In this document: positions 33,556 through 41,700 of the stretch, in pieces
Numbering within the stretch: position 1 is the stretch's first letter
Layout: each line of letters starts with the position of its first letter
Source: DATGZX01 sp035296965
Lineage (GTDB): Bacteria; Planctomycetota; Planctomycetia; Gemmatales; Gemmataceae
Direction of reading: 5' to 3'
DNA length: 64,000 nucleotides
Assembly: GCA_035296965.1 (NCBI GenBank)
Contig: DATGZX010000087.1
Location: 1 to 64,000, forward strand
Position numbers and translations under genes: made by a program
Notes under the pieces: generated by a model
What the model was told of the DNA's origin: nothing
Database searches by the model: none
Seen by the model: only the letters and a program-made list of their open reading frames with translations

Positions 33556-33780
33556 CTATCCAGCCACCTGCGCCCTACGCCTGCGTTTCGGCAGATACCC
33601 AGCCGCTATCAGTGCAGTTCGAATCCGGGGCACGTCCGCCGCCTCGAAAACGCGGTACAGGCCAATTCGCTTAGCTGCAGGCAAAATACCTCTCTCGAAA
33701 ATGCGCCTCACTTTCCAGGCCGCGCAACCGCAGCGTTTGGCGACATCGCTGGTTGTCAATGCATCGCATGCCCGAGCCAT
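33556..33780 (-). CDS. Small helix-turn-helix (excisionase-like) protein
   Basis: A 74-aa protein. GGAGG lies 6 nt before ATG 33780; the ATG at 33786 directly abuts it. A winged helix-turn-helix of MerR/excisionase type covers most of the protein (LTTSDVAKRCGCAAWKVRRI then GLYRVFEAADVPRIRTAL), ending in a basic tail KRRRRAQ. It may be an excision or control factor; it resembles the DNA-binding layout of the 78-aa protein at 28983. Confidence 0.65.
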   Translation of the reverse strand: MARACDALTTSDVAKRCGCAAWKVRRIFERGILPAAKRIGLYRVFEAADVPRIRTALIAAGYLPKRRRRAQVAG

Positions 33781-33882
33781 TTCCATCCTCCGCTGTGGTG
33801 AATTAGTTCACTGTCGGGCAACAGTCTAATGTCAGAGGACGTGTCAAGGCAAAGATGGCAGGGCTGTCCATCGACCACGCCA

Positions 33883-34194
33883 TCAGATGCCCGCCCGCTC
33901 AAGTTTCTGAGCCGCACGTTGCGAGCGGCGCTCGCGTGCCTTGGCCGATCTGGGTCTTGGTGGCGGGTCAGCGTTGACGTTGGGAGTCAACTGCTCGGCG
34001 AACCGTTGTAACGCCTCGACGCTCGTCAACCAGCGGCCGCCGAGGCGAATGGCTTCCAGCTTGACCCCTGCCGAGCCCTTGAGAATCCATCGCAGGATGG
34101 TGCTCGCATGGCAGCGCTTGCCGTCGCGTGCTGGAGGTATTCGCTTGGCCGCCTTCGCCAGCGGCAGCAGAGTTTCGGTGTTAATGTCGATCAT
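33883..34194 (-). CDS. DUF1580 domain protein
   Basis: A 103-aa protein starting at ATG 34194 (MIDINTETLLPLAKAAKRIP); residues upstream in frame look non-coding. The layout (LPLAKAAKRIPP, HASTILRWILKGSAGVKLEA, then GGRWLTSVEALQRF) is DUF1580, a small helix-turn-helix family essentially restricted to planctomycetes and linked to their mobile elements. The C-terminus is a basic Arg-rich stretch. It lies downstream of a hairpin terminator and thus has its own promoter. Confidence 0.75.
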   Translation of the reverse strand: MIDINTETLLPLAKAAKRIPPARDGKRCHASTILRWILKGSAGVKLEAIRLGGRWLTSVEALQRFAEQLTPNVNADPPPRPRSAKARERRSQRAAQKLERAGI

Positions 34195-34212
34195 GAGTTC
34201 GGCCTCGTCCCA

Positions 34213-34254
34213 CAAAACAAAAAACCCGCAGATCGCCGAAGCGATCACGCGGGT
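34213..34254 (-). terminator. Rho-independent terminator
   Basis: On the minus strand, ACCCGC-GT-GATCGC is followed by a TTCG loop and GCGATC-T-GCGGGT, then a T-rich run. This is a strong 12-bp stem with a UUCG-type tetraloop. It lies 95 bp after the stop of the gene at 34350-35723 and ends its transcript before the DUF1580 gene. Confidence 0.8.
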
Positions 34255-34284
34255 AAATGGTAAGGGGCATGGCGCAGAAAGTAT

Positions 34285-34328
34285 TGCACAGATATGCACA
34301 AAAGACTTTTGTGCACCTTTTGTGCACC
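34285..34328. repeat. Repeated half-sites TTTTGTGCA in direct and inverted copies
   Basis: TGCACAAAAG (34295-34304) and CTTTTGTGCA (34306-34315) are a perfect inverted repeat around one base. CTTTTGTGCACC occurs twice in tandem (34306-34317 and 34317-34328), and TTGCACA adds a further partial half-site at 34284-34290. It lies between the stop of the 457-aa gene and the terminator. Likely a multi-copy protein binding site. Confidence 0.5.
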
Positions 34329-34349
34329 CCGATTTTTACGGGGTTTTCG

Positions 34350-35723
34350 CTAACTTCTAGACTTCCAGGGAAGCCCCGTTTTTTGAGAGTAACGCTTGGC
34401 GTAAAGAGTTACATGGGCATCCTCTTTAGGCGCACGGTCGATGCCGAATAGCCTCATGGCCGCCAAACGAATTGCAGGCAGTTTTTGCTGTGCTGGACCC
34501 TGGTGTTGCTCGTAACAGAACGCCTGAACCTCCATCGTCAAGTCCGACCGAGGCCTTCCAGTGCGAGTCGAAGGCCTATCTGACTCGTGAGGAGTCGGAG
34601 CCTCCTCTGCTACAACGGGCGGTTCAGGACTACTCGGCTGCTTGTCGCTGCCAAGGCTGGGAACTTCTTCCTCTCGTCTAAGAAGTTGATCGAGGACTGT
34701 GACGTCATGTACCCAAACCCTCTTCCGGCGCCCACGACGGCCAGGATGCTCTCGCACAATTCTGCGCGCTGGCAGCTCCTTATTTTGGCGCATCGTTCGA
34801 ACCATTTCACAGAGAAGCTTGTAATCGTCGATGCTCGTCACGTCGTAGTGCCGGCCAATCTCTTGATAGTCCATCCACCTTTCAGTGTTGACCCTCTTGC
34901 CATCGGAGACAGCCTTATTGATAGCGGCTTTCAGGCGTGCCATGTCGCTGGGCAGAACGACGGGCACCTTGGGACCTGGATGGGACGGATCGACCCATTG
35001 GCAGGGAAGTTGGCCGCCTGGGAAGTACGGGCACTTTCTCTCCTGGATGTAGATTTTTAATGTGGGCAACGGGATGGCGTATTGCCTAGCTGCGAGCCGG
35101 AGCGCTATCACATCCTGGCCGTCAGCCGTTTTGTAAGTTCCTTTGAATCGCCGAGCCTCGCCGGGTTTGGTTTTTTCATAGCGGTTGGCCAGCGTTTGCT
35201 TGATCTCGTCCAGCTCGGAGATTAGATACCATTTGCGTCTGTCATTTGGCCGCTTGATCACAGTCAACGTTGCGGGTTCGCCCGACCTGCGGTGAGGACA
35301 GCCCACGGCCCATGAATCGAGGGTCTTGTGATCCCAGCCGTAGCGCTTCGTCACCTCGGCAGCGCAAATACACCGGCCTTCCGGTGCGATGTACTCTCCG
35401 TCCGCCTCGGCTTCTAGCTCGAGCGCACGCTTGATCGCCAGAATATCTTCCTCAAGGTACCAGGACTCCTTGCCGCCGGCGGGCCCGGGAAGCTTCTCAC
35501 GTTCGATCATCCGGCCAATGTGTACGCACTCGCTCTTGGCCCATAGCTGCACCGTGTCCTTGGATGGCGTCCTGCCCTGGATGGTCAAAAGCTCTCTGAC
35601 CTTCGCGAGGATAAGGAAGACTCGGCCATCGATTGTGATGCGCCCTGCTTTTCGGGCGTCTTCGGGAACGGGCCGCGTGATTGGCTTGCGGAATGAGTAG
35701 CTTACGGCTTCGACAGTAGACAT
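34350..35723 (-). CDS. Multi-domain DNA-binding-like protein
   Basis: A 457-aa protein starting at ATG 35723 (GAAAGG upstream); earlier in-frame residues are probably not translated. Several segments look like helix-turn-helix/excisionase modules, for example CAAEVTKRYGWDHKTLDSW, ALRLAARQYAIPLPTLKIYI and YQEIGRHYDVTSIDDYKLLC. The C-terminal part is Pro/Glu-rich then basic. Such repeated-domain proteins occur next to integrases in planctomycete elements. It may act in integration control or replication. It lies 149 bp downstream of the integrase. Confidence 0.55.
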   Translation of the reverse strand: MSTVEAVSYSFRKPITRPVPEDARKAGRITIDGRVFLILAKVRELLTIQGRTPSKDTVQLWAKSECVHIGRMIEREKLPGPAGGKESWYLEEDILAIKRALELEAEADGEYIAPEGRCICAAEVTKRYGWDHKTLDSWAVGCPHRRSGEPATLTVIKRPNDRRKWYLISELDEIKQTLANRYEKTKPGEARRFKGTYKTADGQDVIALRLAARQYAIPLPTLKIYIQERKCPYFPGGQLPCQWVDPSHPGPKVPVVLPSDMARLKAAINKAVSDGKRVNTERWMDYQEIGRHYDVTSIDDYKLLCEMVRTMRQNKELPARRIVREHPGRRGRRKRVWVHDVTVLDQLLRREEEVPSLGSDKQPSSPEPPVVAEEAPTPHESDRPSTRTGRPRSDLTMEVQAFCYEQHQGPAQQKLPAIRLAAMRLFGIDRAPKEDAHVTLYAKRYSQKTGLPWKSRS

Positions 35724-35872
35724 GGCCGACTGCCTTTCTTCAGCTGCCTTGTGAATCAGAAGGGCAGGGGAGCCCGGCAAGGCTTCCGGGGCACGGTTTC
35801 GAACCCGTCCCCCGCCCAACACAGAAATGTATCCTCGGACTTTTTGGATTCAAGTCCCGTTGCCGCCGGCCG

Positions 35873-37066
35873 TCATCCCAGCTTCTTCATCGCTTCCGCT
35901 GCCTTGCCCTCGTCCTCCTCGGCATAGATCAATGTGGTGTCCGCGTGGCGATGTCCCAGGACCGCACGAGCGGTATCCAGGCCGAACTCGCGGCGAATTT
36001 CAGTCGCCTTGCTATGGCGGAGCTGGTTAGGATGCCAATGCGGTATTTCGTGCTTGAGACATGCTTGCTCGATCGCTCGACGGTAGCTGTCCACAGAGTA
36101 CTGCTCGCCTGGTTGCCGCTTTGGATGGGACCGCTTCCGGCAAACCTGCGAAGGCTGAACCTTGCTCTTGCGATGGCGGCGCTGCCAGGTCCTGAACTCC
36201 TCGATCATCTCCTTTGGACTGAACAAATACCGACCGGGATCGCGGCCATCCAGAAACGGCAAGAGGATCTCCTGCGCTCGAGGACCCAGGAAAATCACTC
36301 GGGCGATGTCGTGATGCTCCGTCTTGTGGCTCTCCGGTCGATATGTCCATGTCGCGCCCGCCCGGCGGTCGATGTCACAAGGTCGCATCATCACGACCTC
36401 GGCCGGCCTCATCCCCGCCAGTCGTTGCACTTGTACCATGGCGCGAACCGCGCGAGTGAGATGTGGTAGCGTCGCATCGACATGCACGTCAGATACGGGA
36501 CGGACGGGCCTGGATTCCTTCGCCTCGCTCCTGCCTTTGCGCAGACCGGAGACCGCAAGGAGTCCGTGATGCACCTCGGGAGGCACCCGTTCATTTTCGA
36601 CCGCCCACTTGAACACGCGCTTGATGCAACCAACGCAGGAGTTAATAAAGCCGCGGGTCCAATCTTGTTGGATCATCCACTGCCGGACTGCCTTCAAGGC
36701 GAGTGGGCCGAACTTCTTCGCGGCAGTGTGCTCGTAAAGGGCCTTCAGGGGCTTGAGAGCGAGCTTGATGCGGACAACCTGGCTCGTTGGCTCGCCGTTC
36801 TTGCGGTAATAGAGTTCGGCATATTGAAAATATTCCCATAACAGCTCGCTGATGGTCAAATCCTGCGCTGCGGCGACCTGCGGTAGGCGCCGACCGTTCG
36901 CTTCCCACTCGGCCAACACACGCGCGTACTCCGCGCGACTCTCGGCACTCCCCCACTTGCCCAAGAGCACGTCATGCCGGCCACCCAGACCATCGGTAAG
37001 AGTGACACGGGCTTGCCCGGATTGCTGATGCTTGCGGTAGCTCGGAATACTGTTTTTGGCGCTCAT
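35873..37066 (-). CDS. int: Tyrosine recombinase, integrase of the tRNA-Arg element
   Basis: A 397-aa integrase starting at ATG 37066 with AGAGGG 8 nt upstream; the 36 bp of in-frame sequence before it are not needed. An N-terminal arm-binding part (residues 1-60) precedes a core-binding domain (TISELLWEYFQYAELYYRKN) and the catalytic domain with Arg220 (AGMRPAE), QLRH with Arg350, His372 (GHRH) and nucleophile Tyr381 (TTLIYAEED). The residue three before Arg350, normally His, is Asn347 (PNQLRH), a variant I recall as usual in planctomycete integrases. It lies 98 bp from the repeat that contains the tRNA 3' end, so it is the integrase of this element. Confidence 0.93.
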   Translation of the reverse strand: MSAKNSIPSYRKHQQSGQARVTLTDGLGGRHDVLLGKWGSAESRAEYARVLAEWEANGRRLPQVAAAQDLTISELLWEYFQYAELYYRKNGEPTSQVVRIKLALKPLKALYEHTAAKKFGPLALKAVRQWMIQQDWTRGFINSCVGCIKRVFKWAVENERVPPEVHHGLLAVSGLRKGRSEAKESRPVRPVSDVHVDATLPHLTRAVRAMVQVQRLAGMRPAEVVMMRPCDIDRRAGATWTYRPESHKTEHHDIARVIFLGPRAQEILLPFLDGRDPGRYLFSPKEMIEEFRTWQRRHRKSKVQPSQVCRKRSHPKRQPGEQYSVDSYRRAIEQACLKHEIPHWHPNQLRHSKATEIRREFGLDTARAVLGHRHADTTLIYAEEDEGKAAEAMKKLG

Positions 37067-37078
37067 GCGACAGACCCT

Positions 37079-37096
37079 CTGGGGAAGACTTCCCCA
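37079..37096. promoter_or_regulatory. Inverted repeat in integrase leader
   Basis: GGGGAAG-A-CTTCCCC at 37081-37095 within the integrase upstream region, 69 bp inside the right attachment repeat. It shares 12 of 13 bases with GGGGAAGAATTCC near the left end (16178-16190). Candidate arm-type binding site or autoregulatory operator. Confidence 0.45.
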
Positions 37097-37164
37097 CAAC
37101 AAGAGGTTCGTGCCGCACTATCCGCCAAGGATAGGTACGCTCTAAAATGCGTTCGGCTTGAGTC

Positions 37165-37217
37165 TTACGTCACTATCCCCGACAGGAGTCGAACCTGTAA
37201 CCTTCGGCTTCGGAGGC
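37165..37217. other. Right attachment site (attR)
   Basis: The second copy of the 53-bp repeat, overlapping the tRNA-Arg 3' half (37174-37217) plus 9 bp beyond the tRNA end. The complete tRNA is preserved on this side, so integration leaves the gene functional. Confidence 0.9.
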
Positions 37218-37247
37218 CGACGCTCTATCCAATTGAGCTACGGGGAC
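37174..37247 (-). tRNA. tRNA-Arg (anticodon CCG)
   Basis: A 74-nt cloverleaf. The acceptor stem GTCCCCG pairs with CGGGGAT, with a G-U at the end. D stem GCTC/GAGC, anticodon stem TCGGC/GCCGA with loop CTCCGAA, T stem ACAGG/CCTGT around TTCGACT. The discriminator is A. CCA is not encoded. It reads CGG arginine codons. It is the integration target of the 21-kb element. Confidence 0.95.
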
Positions 37248-37326
37248 AAGCTGGCATACTTTCTTTAGAAGAACATGCAGGATTATACAGCCCTGGCAAT
37301 GGCTGTCCATCGTCTTGCCGGATCGC

Positions 37327-38442
37327 TTACCGGTGCGCGCCCGGCAAGCCTAACTGGATCAGCTCGCCCGCGTAATTCTCTCGCGGCCCGGTCCAGTTGC
37401 CGACCTGCCCGCCCCCGCCGCCGACTCCCGCCGCCAGGCCGCGGGTCAGCACGTACCAGCAAAAATAGCAATGATTGGCAGTCGCTCCCGGCAAAGCATT
37501 CGGGTCGCGTGCCAGGATCTCATCCCGGATCGCGGTCAGGCCTTTGCGGAATACCTTGCCTACGTAAGGGTGCTTGCGCGCTCTGCGGACAATGGTCGCG
37601 ACCGTGTCGGTATGGATGTTGCCGATCGTCAGCTGATCCAGGTCCGATGCGAAGCCGCAGCACGGCTTCACTTCACCCCTGGGATTTACGATCAGGGCCT
37701 GGCCAGGTCCCTCACAGTAATCCTCCTGAAACCAGGTGCCGTTCCAGGCGCCGGCAAGTTTCTCGGCGCGCTCAACCGGTGCAAGATGATTCCAGTTCAG
37801 CGTCATTGTCATGTCGGGGGCCACCACAAGGTAACGGCCTAGCAGCTCCGACCATTCGACGACGCCGTCAAGGGCCTGGGCGAGAGTGCGCACCGGCTCG
37901 AGGCCCAGGTCGGGGCGCCTGCTGGCGTACGAAAGGGAAACGATGTTATCGCGGCCGAAGATGCGGCGCGCGGACCGGCAAAAGGCGGCCAGCTCCTCGG
38001 TCTCTATGCCGTGGAACTTGTCCACGCTAAGTCCCAGCTTGCCGCTGAAGCCCGTTGCGGCCAGTTCGCGAAGGACAGAATTCAGATGGCGTCTATTGCG
38101 GTACCAAACTCCGTTGGTGACGATCTTGTCGAATCGAAAACCCAGAGCAGAAGCTCGACGGCATAAGGTGTGCACAAACTCCGGATAAAGGAAAGGCTCC
38201 CCCCCAGTGAAGCCAAGAATGCCTATTCCATAGGCATACGCATCCTCTAAAAAGCGCAGCGCGCTCTCAATGTCGAGGCGCTCCGGCCATTCAATGGGAA
38301 CGCAACAGTGCGGGCAGCTGAGGTTACACTGATAGGTGCCGGCAAAGGACAGGTAGTTGGGTCGAAATGTGCGCGTGCGCCGCGGGACCGGTCGGCCCGG
38401 GCCGCGAGTCGAACCAGGCTGGACCGAACCAGGAAGGGACAT
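37327..38442 (-). CDS. Radical SAM/SPASM-type protein
   Basis: A 371-aa protein starting at ATG 38442 (GGAG 8 nt upstream). The iron-sulfur motif CNLSCPHC near residue 40 binds SAM. GFTGGEPFLYPEF is the second radical SAM motif. The C-terminal half has an extra-cluster-like pattern: EDYCEGPGQALIVNPRGE then KPCCGFASD, with a late CYFCW. Such proteins oxidise or crosslink peptides or modify carbohydrates. No precursor peptide is seen nearby. The C-terminus ends in a Gly-rich tail. It is the first chromosomal gene beyond the tRNA. Confidence 0.85.
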   Translation of the reverse strand: MSLPGSVQPGSTRGPGRPVPRRTRTFRPNYLSFAGTYQCNLSCPHCCVPIEWPERLDIESALRFLEDAYAYGIGILGFTGGEPFLYPEFVHTLCRRASALGFRFDKIVTNGVWYRNRRHLNSVLRELAATGFSGKLGLSVDKFHGIETEELAAFCRSARRIFGRDNIVSLSYASRRPDLGLEPVRTLAQALDGVVEWSELLGRYLVVAPDMTMTLNWNHLAPVERAEKLAGAWNGTWFQEDYCEGPGQALIVNPRGEVKPCCGFASDLDQLTIGNIHTDTVATIVRRARKHPYVGKVFRKGLTAIRDEILARDPNALPGATANHCYFCWYVLTRGLAAGVGGGGGQVGNWTGPRENYAGELIQLGLPGAHR

Positions 38443-38748
38443 AACAAAGACTCCAGATATGAGCAATCCAGCGGTAGTATACCAAGGAGGGTTCAAGCCG
38501 ACCAAAGGCGTGCCCGAAGCGCCCGCAGGTTAGCGTATCTCGTCAGATTCGTCATTTCTTGTTGGGCTGCTCGAGGCAAAATGGCTCACCAATGCCAAGG
38601 GCGCGCTGGCATAGCCCAACCGGGTAGCGGCTTGGGCCGTCTTTGTAAGTAGGTATTTGCGCTTGTTTTCCGGCGCATGACTATGCGAAAATCAGCTACC
38701 GCTTGTTCGATTTGCCCAAATTGACCTAAGGATCGGGGTGCTACACCG

Positions 38749-41700
38749 ATGTCGAGAATATGGCGTGCAGCAGCGGGACTGTTGAGCTATCTTGCGTTAT
38801 TCGCTCTCATCGCCATCGTGCAAGCGGCCGGCCCATCCTCGGAGATGGCTGCCCCCTCCGCGGAGAGCCCACAAGTAGTAAAACAGTCCGTACCTGCACC
38901 AGCCGCGCCTGCACCTGCATTCTTAAAGGCGGCTCCCCCTGCAGGCAAGGACAGCAACCCTTCCCCCGAAGGGGAATTCACCGACGCCATCACGTTGCCT
39001 ACCGACCGCCAAGTGAAGAAGCGTCTGGAAGTCGCTCAGGAAGACTACATCAAGAGCGAAGCGTGGACGCAGGCCTGCAGCCTTCTGCAGTCCATTCTCG
39101 ACAGTAAAGAAGATGTCTTCGTGCAAGTGCGGCGCAAAGGGGCCAACAACCAGGAACAGGTCCGCTGGGTGAGCGCGCGTGCCGAGGCGAACCGCCTGCT
39201 GGGAACGATGCCTGCCAAGGGCCTCGATTTCTATGAGCTGCAATACGGCGGCCAAGCCAAAAAGCTGCTGACGGACGCCAAAAAGACCAGCGACCCGCAG
39301 CTGCTCGCGACCGTCGCCCAGCGTTTCTACCATACCGAAGCTGGCGCCGAAGCGACTGACCTGCTGGGCACCTACCACCTCGACCGGGGCAGAGCGTTGA
39401 TGGCGGCCCTGTGCTACGACCATTTGTTGCGCCGCGAGGGAGCAGACCAGTTGCCGCCGCTCACCCTCTACAAGGCAGCCCTGGCATTTCGACTCGCCGG
39501 CGACGCGAGCGGGGCCGCAAGCGCAGCCGACGCCTCGAAACGGCTGGCAGCACGAGTGGGCCGCGACGGGTTGCGCATTGGAGATGAGACCGTCCCGCTA
39601 GCCGACCTGCAGAAGGAGTTGGAGCGGGCCATTCCGGGTGAGGTCTCCAGCCCCTACGTGTGGGCGATGTTCATGGGCAATCCGAGCCGCTCCGCGAAGG
39701 GACGTGGCAGCGCCCCGTTCCTGGAAGGCAAATGGCAAAAATCTCTGGTGGCTGATCCGCTCAATCCCGAAGCACGGCGCTGGATCGAGGACGCCCGGCG
39801 CCGTCCCCACTTCCGGCCGGCTCCCATGCTGCCTGCGCTGTATCCCATCGCTGCCGCGGGCAAGTTGATTTACCGCAGTTACGTGGGCATCCACGCTATC
39901 GACATCAAGACTGGCAGACTAGAGTGGGATTCGGTGGCTCTCCTTGCCGGACTTAATGCGCTCGCAGGCGAGCCCGATATGAGCCGGCAGGTTAAGGAGT
40001 GGTACCAAACGTATTTGCAGGTCGGCAGCCAGAACATCATTTTCGAGAACTCGACGATAGGCACTCTCAGTTGCGACAACAACCGGGTTTACGCCGTCGA
40101 CGACATGGCGGTCCCGCCTTATCCAGGCTCGATGATGGCCCAGGTGTGGGGCGGCTTCCCACAAGGACAGGGATCGATGAACCAGAAGCTCACCGATCTC
40201 TCCCAGAGGAGCAGGCTGCTTGCCCTGGATCTGGAAACGGGCAAAATCGCCTGGGAACGTGGCGATCCAAACTGGGACAAATCGGAGCTGGCAGGCAGCT
40301 ATTTTCTCGGGCCGCCGCTGCCGCTGGGCGGTAAGCTCTACATCCTGACGGAAAAGAACGGCGAGCTGCGCCTGGTTTGCCTGGAATCTGCCAAGGGAGA
40401 GGTCAACTGGGCGCAAACGCTGGCGACAGCCCGCGAGAAACTGTCGATGGATGTCAGCCGGCGCGTGCAGGCGGTGCATTTGTCGTATGCAGAGGGCATC
40501 CTGGTCTGCCCGACGAACGCGGGCGCTATTCTGGGCGTGGATCTCCTGTCGCGTAGTCTTGTTTGGGCCTTTCCCTACCGAGAAAAGACACCGGTCGCCG
40601 GCAACGGCAACCCGGTCGGCGCCTTTGGCCGTCCACGTTTCCCACGGGGCATGGGCATGCCGCAGGATTGGTCGGCCAACCTGCAGAAGCTGAGCGAGGA
40701 TTGGAAGATGTGCGCGCCGATCATCCAGGACGGTAAGGTGATCTTCACCGCTCCCGATGGGAACGCCATCCACTGCCTCAATTTGCAGGACGGGAATTCG
40801 ATCTGGCAAGCCGATCGGCGCGATGATCTCTACCTGGCCGGCGTCTTTCAGGGAAAAGTGCTGCTGGTGGGCAAGAACATGTGCCGGGCGTTGAGCCTGG
40901 CGGACGGCAAGCATCAGCTTTGGCAAGTGGAGACAGGCATGCCTTCCGGCCAGGGAGTCGCCAGCGGTCCGCATTATTACCTGCCGCTCAAGAAAGGGGC
41001 GGTTGCCGTCATCGATATGGACAAGGGCATCGTGACGACCAGCCCCGCTCCCAAGGATGCCACGCCGGGCAACCTTCTGTTTTACGAAGGCGACGTCATT
41101 TCCCAGACAGAAACGAGCGTAACCGCTTACGAGCAAGTGGATGCCAAGGTCGCGCAAATCAATATGCTCCTGAAGAACAACCCCCAAAATCCTGATGCCC
41201 TGGCAGAGCGCGGGGAGCTGAAACTCTACAAGGGCGACCTGCCTGGTGCCGTCGCAGACTTGCGTGATGCGGCAACGAACAACCCGCAAGCGGCAACGTT
41301 GGCGAAAGTACGTGCCAAGCTCTACGCCACATTGACCGAACTCTTGCAGCGCGACTTCAATTCCGCGCAGCAATACCTGGAGGAGTACAAAGGGTTGTGC
41401 AAGATGGCGATGCCGCCAAACGCAGCCCCCGAGGAGAAACAAAAGCTTGAAGAAGAGCAGCGGCGCCGGCAAGCCGGCTATCTTTGCCTGCTTGCCAAGG
41501 GCCGAGAAGAGCAGGGCAGGCTGCTCGATGCTTTCCAAGCCTACCTCGAATTCGCCGGCCTGGCCGAGTCGAGCGAGCTGGTCAGCGTGATCAACGAACC
41601 GGCAGTGAAAGCCCGGCCAGACGTGTGGGCCCAGGGGCGGATTGCGGCCCTGGTAGCCAAGGCTACGCCCGAACAGCGCAAGCCCCTGGACGCGGAGATC

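Larger units (their letters stand above)
15992..37217. mobile_element. Integrated element in tRNA-Arg(CCG), about 21.2 kb
   Basis: The element is bounded by a 53-bp direct repeat with one mismatch (15992-16044 and 37165-37217), which consists of the tRNA-Arg 3' half plus 9 bp beyond the tRNA end. A tyrosine recombinase (35873-37066) lies next to the intact tRNA, as expected for tRNA-targeting elements. Cargo includes a toxin-antitoxin candidate, an XRE repressor with operator, replication initiator and DnaB helicase, a clamp-loader-like AAA+ protein and a second recombinase. No capsid, portal, terminase, relaxase or secretion genes were recognised. It is best read as an integrative replicon, phage satellite or degenerate prophage. 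Confidence 0.88.

Noticed and set aside
29490..34360. Similar 22-mers (GGGGTT..CGC.AACTTCTA) at about 29,498 and 34,339 as possible attachment cores
   Set aside because: They differ at about four positions, do not border a recombinase gene and do not explain any boundary; probably chance.
35785..35870. Two T-arm-like segments between the integrase and the 457-aa gene
   Set aside because: They contain TTCGAA-type loops but no acceptor, D or anticodon stems that pair; T-stem pairing also fails at two positions. Not called as tRNA or attachment site.
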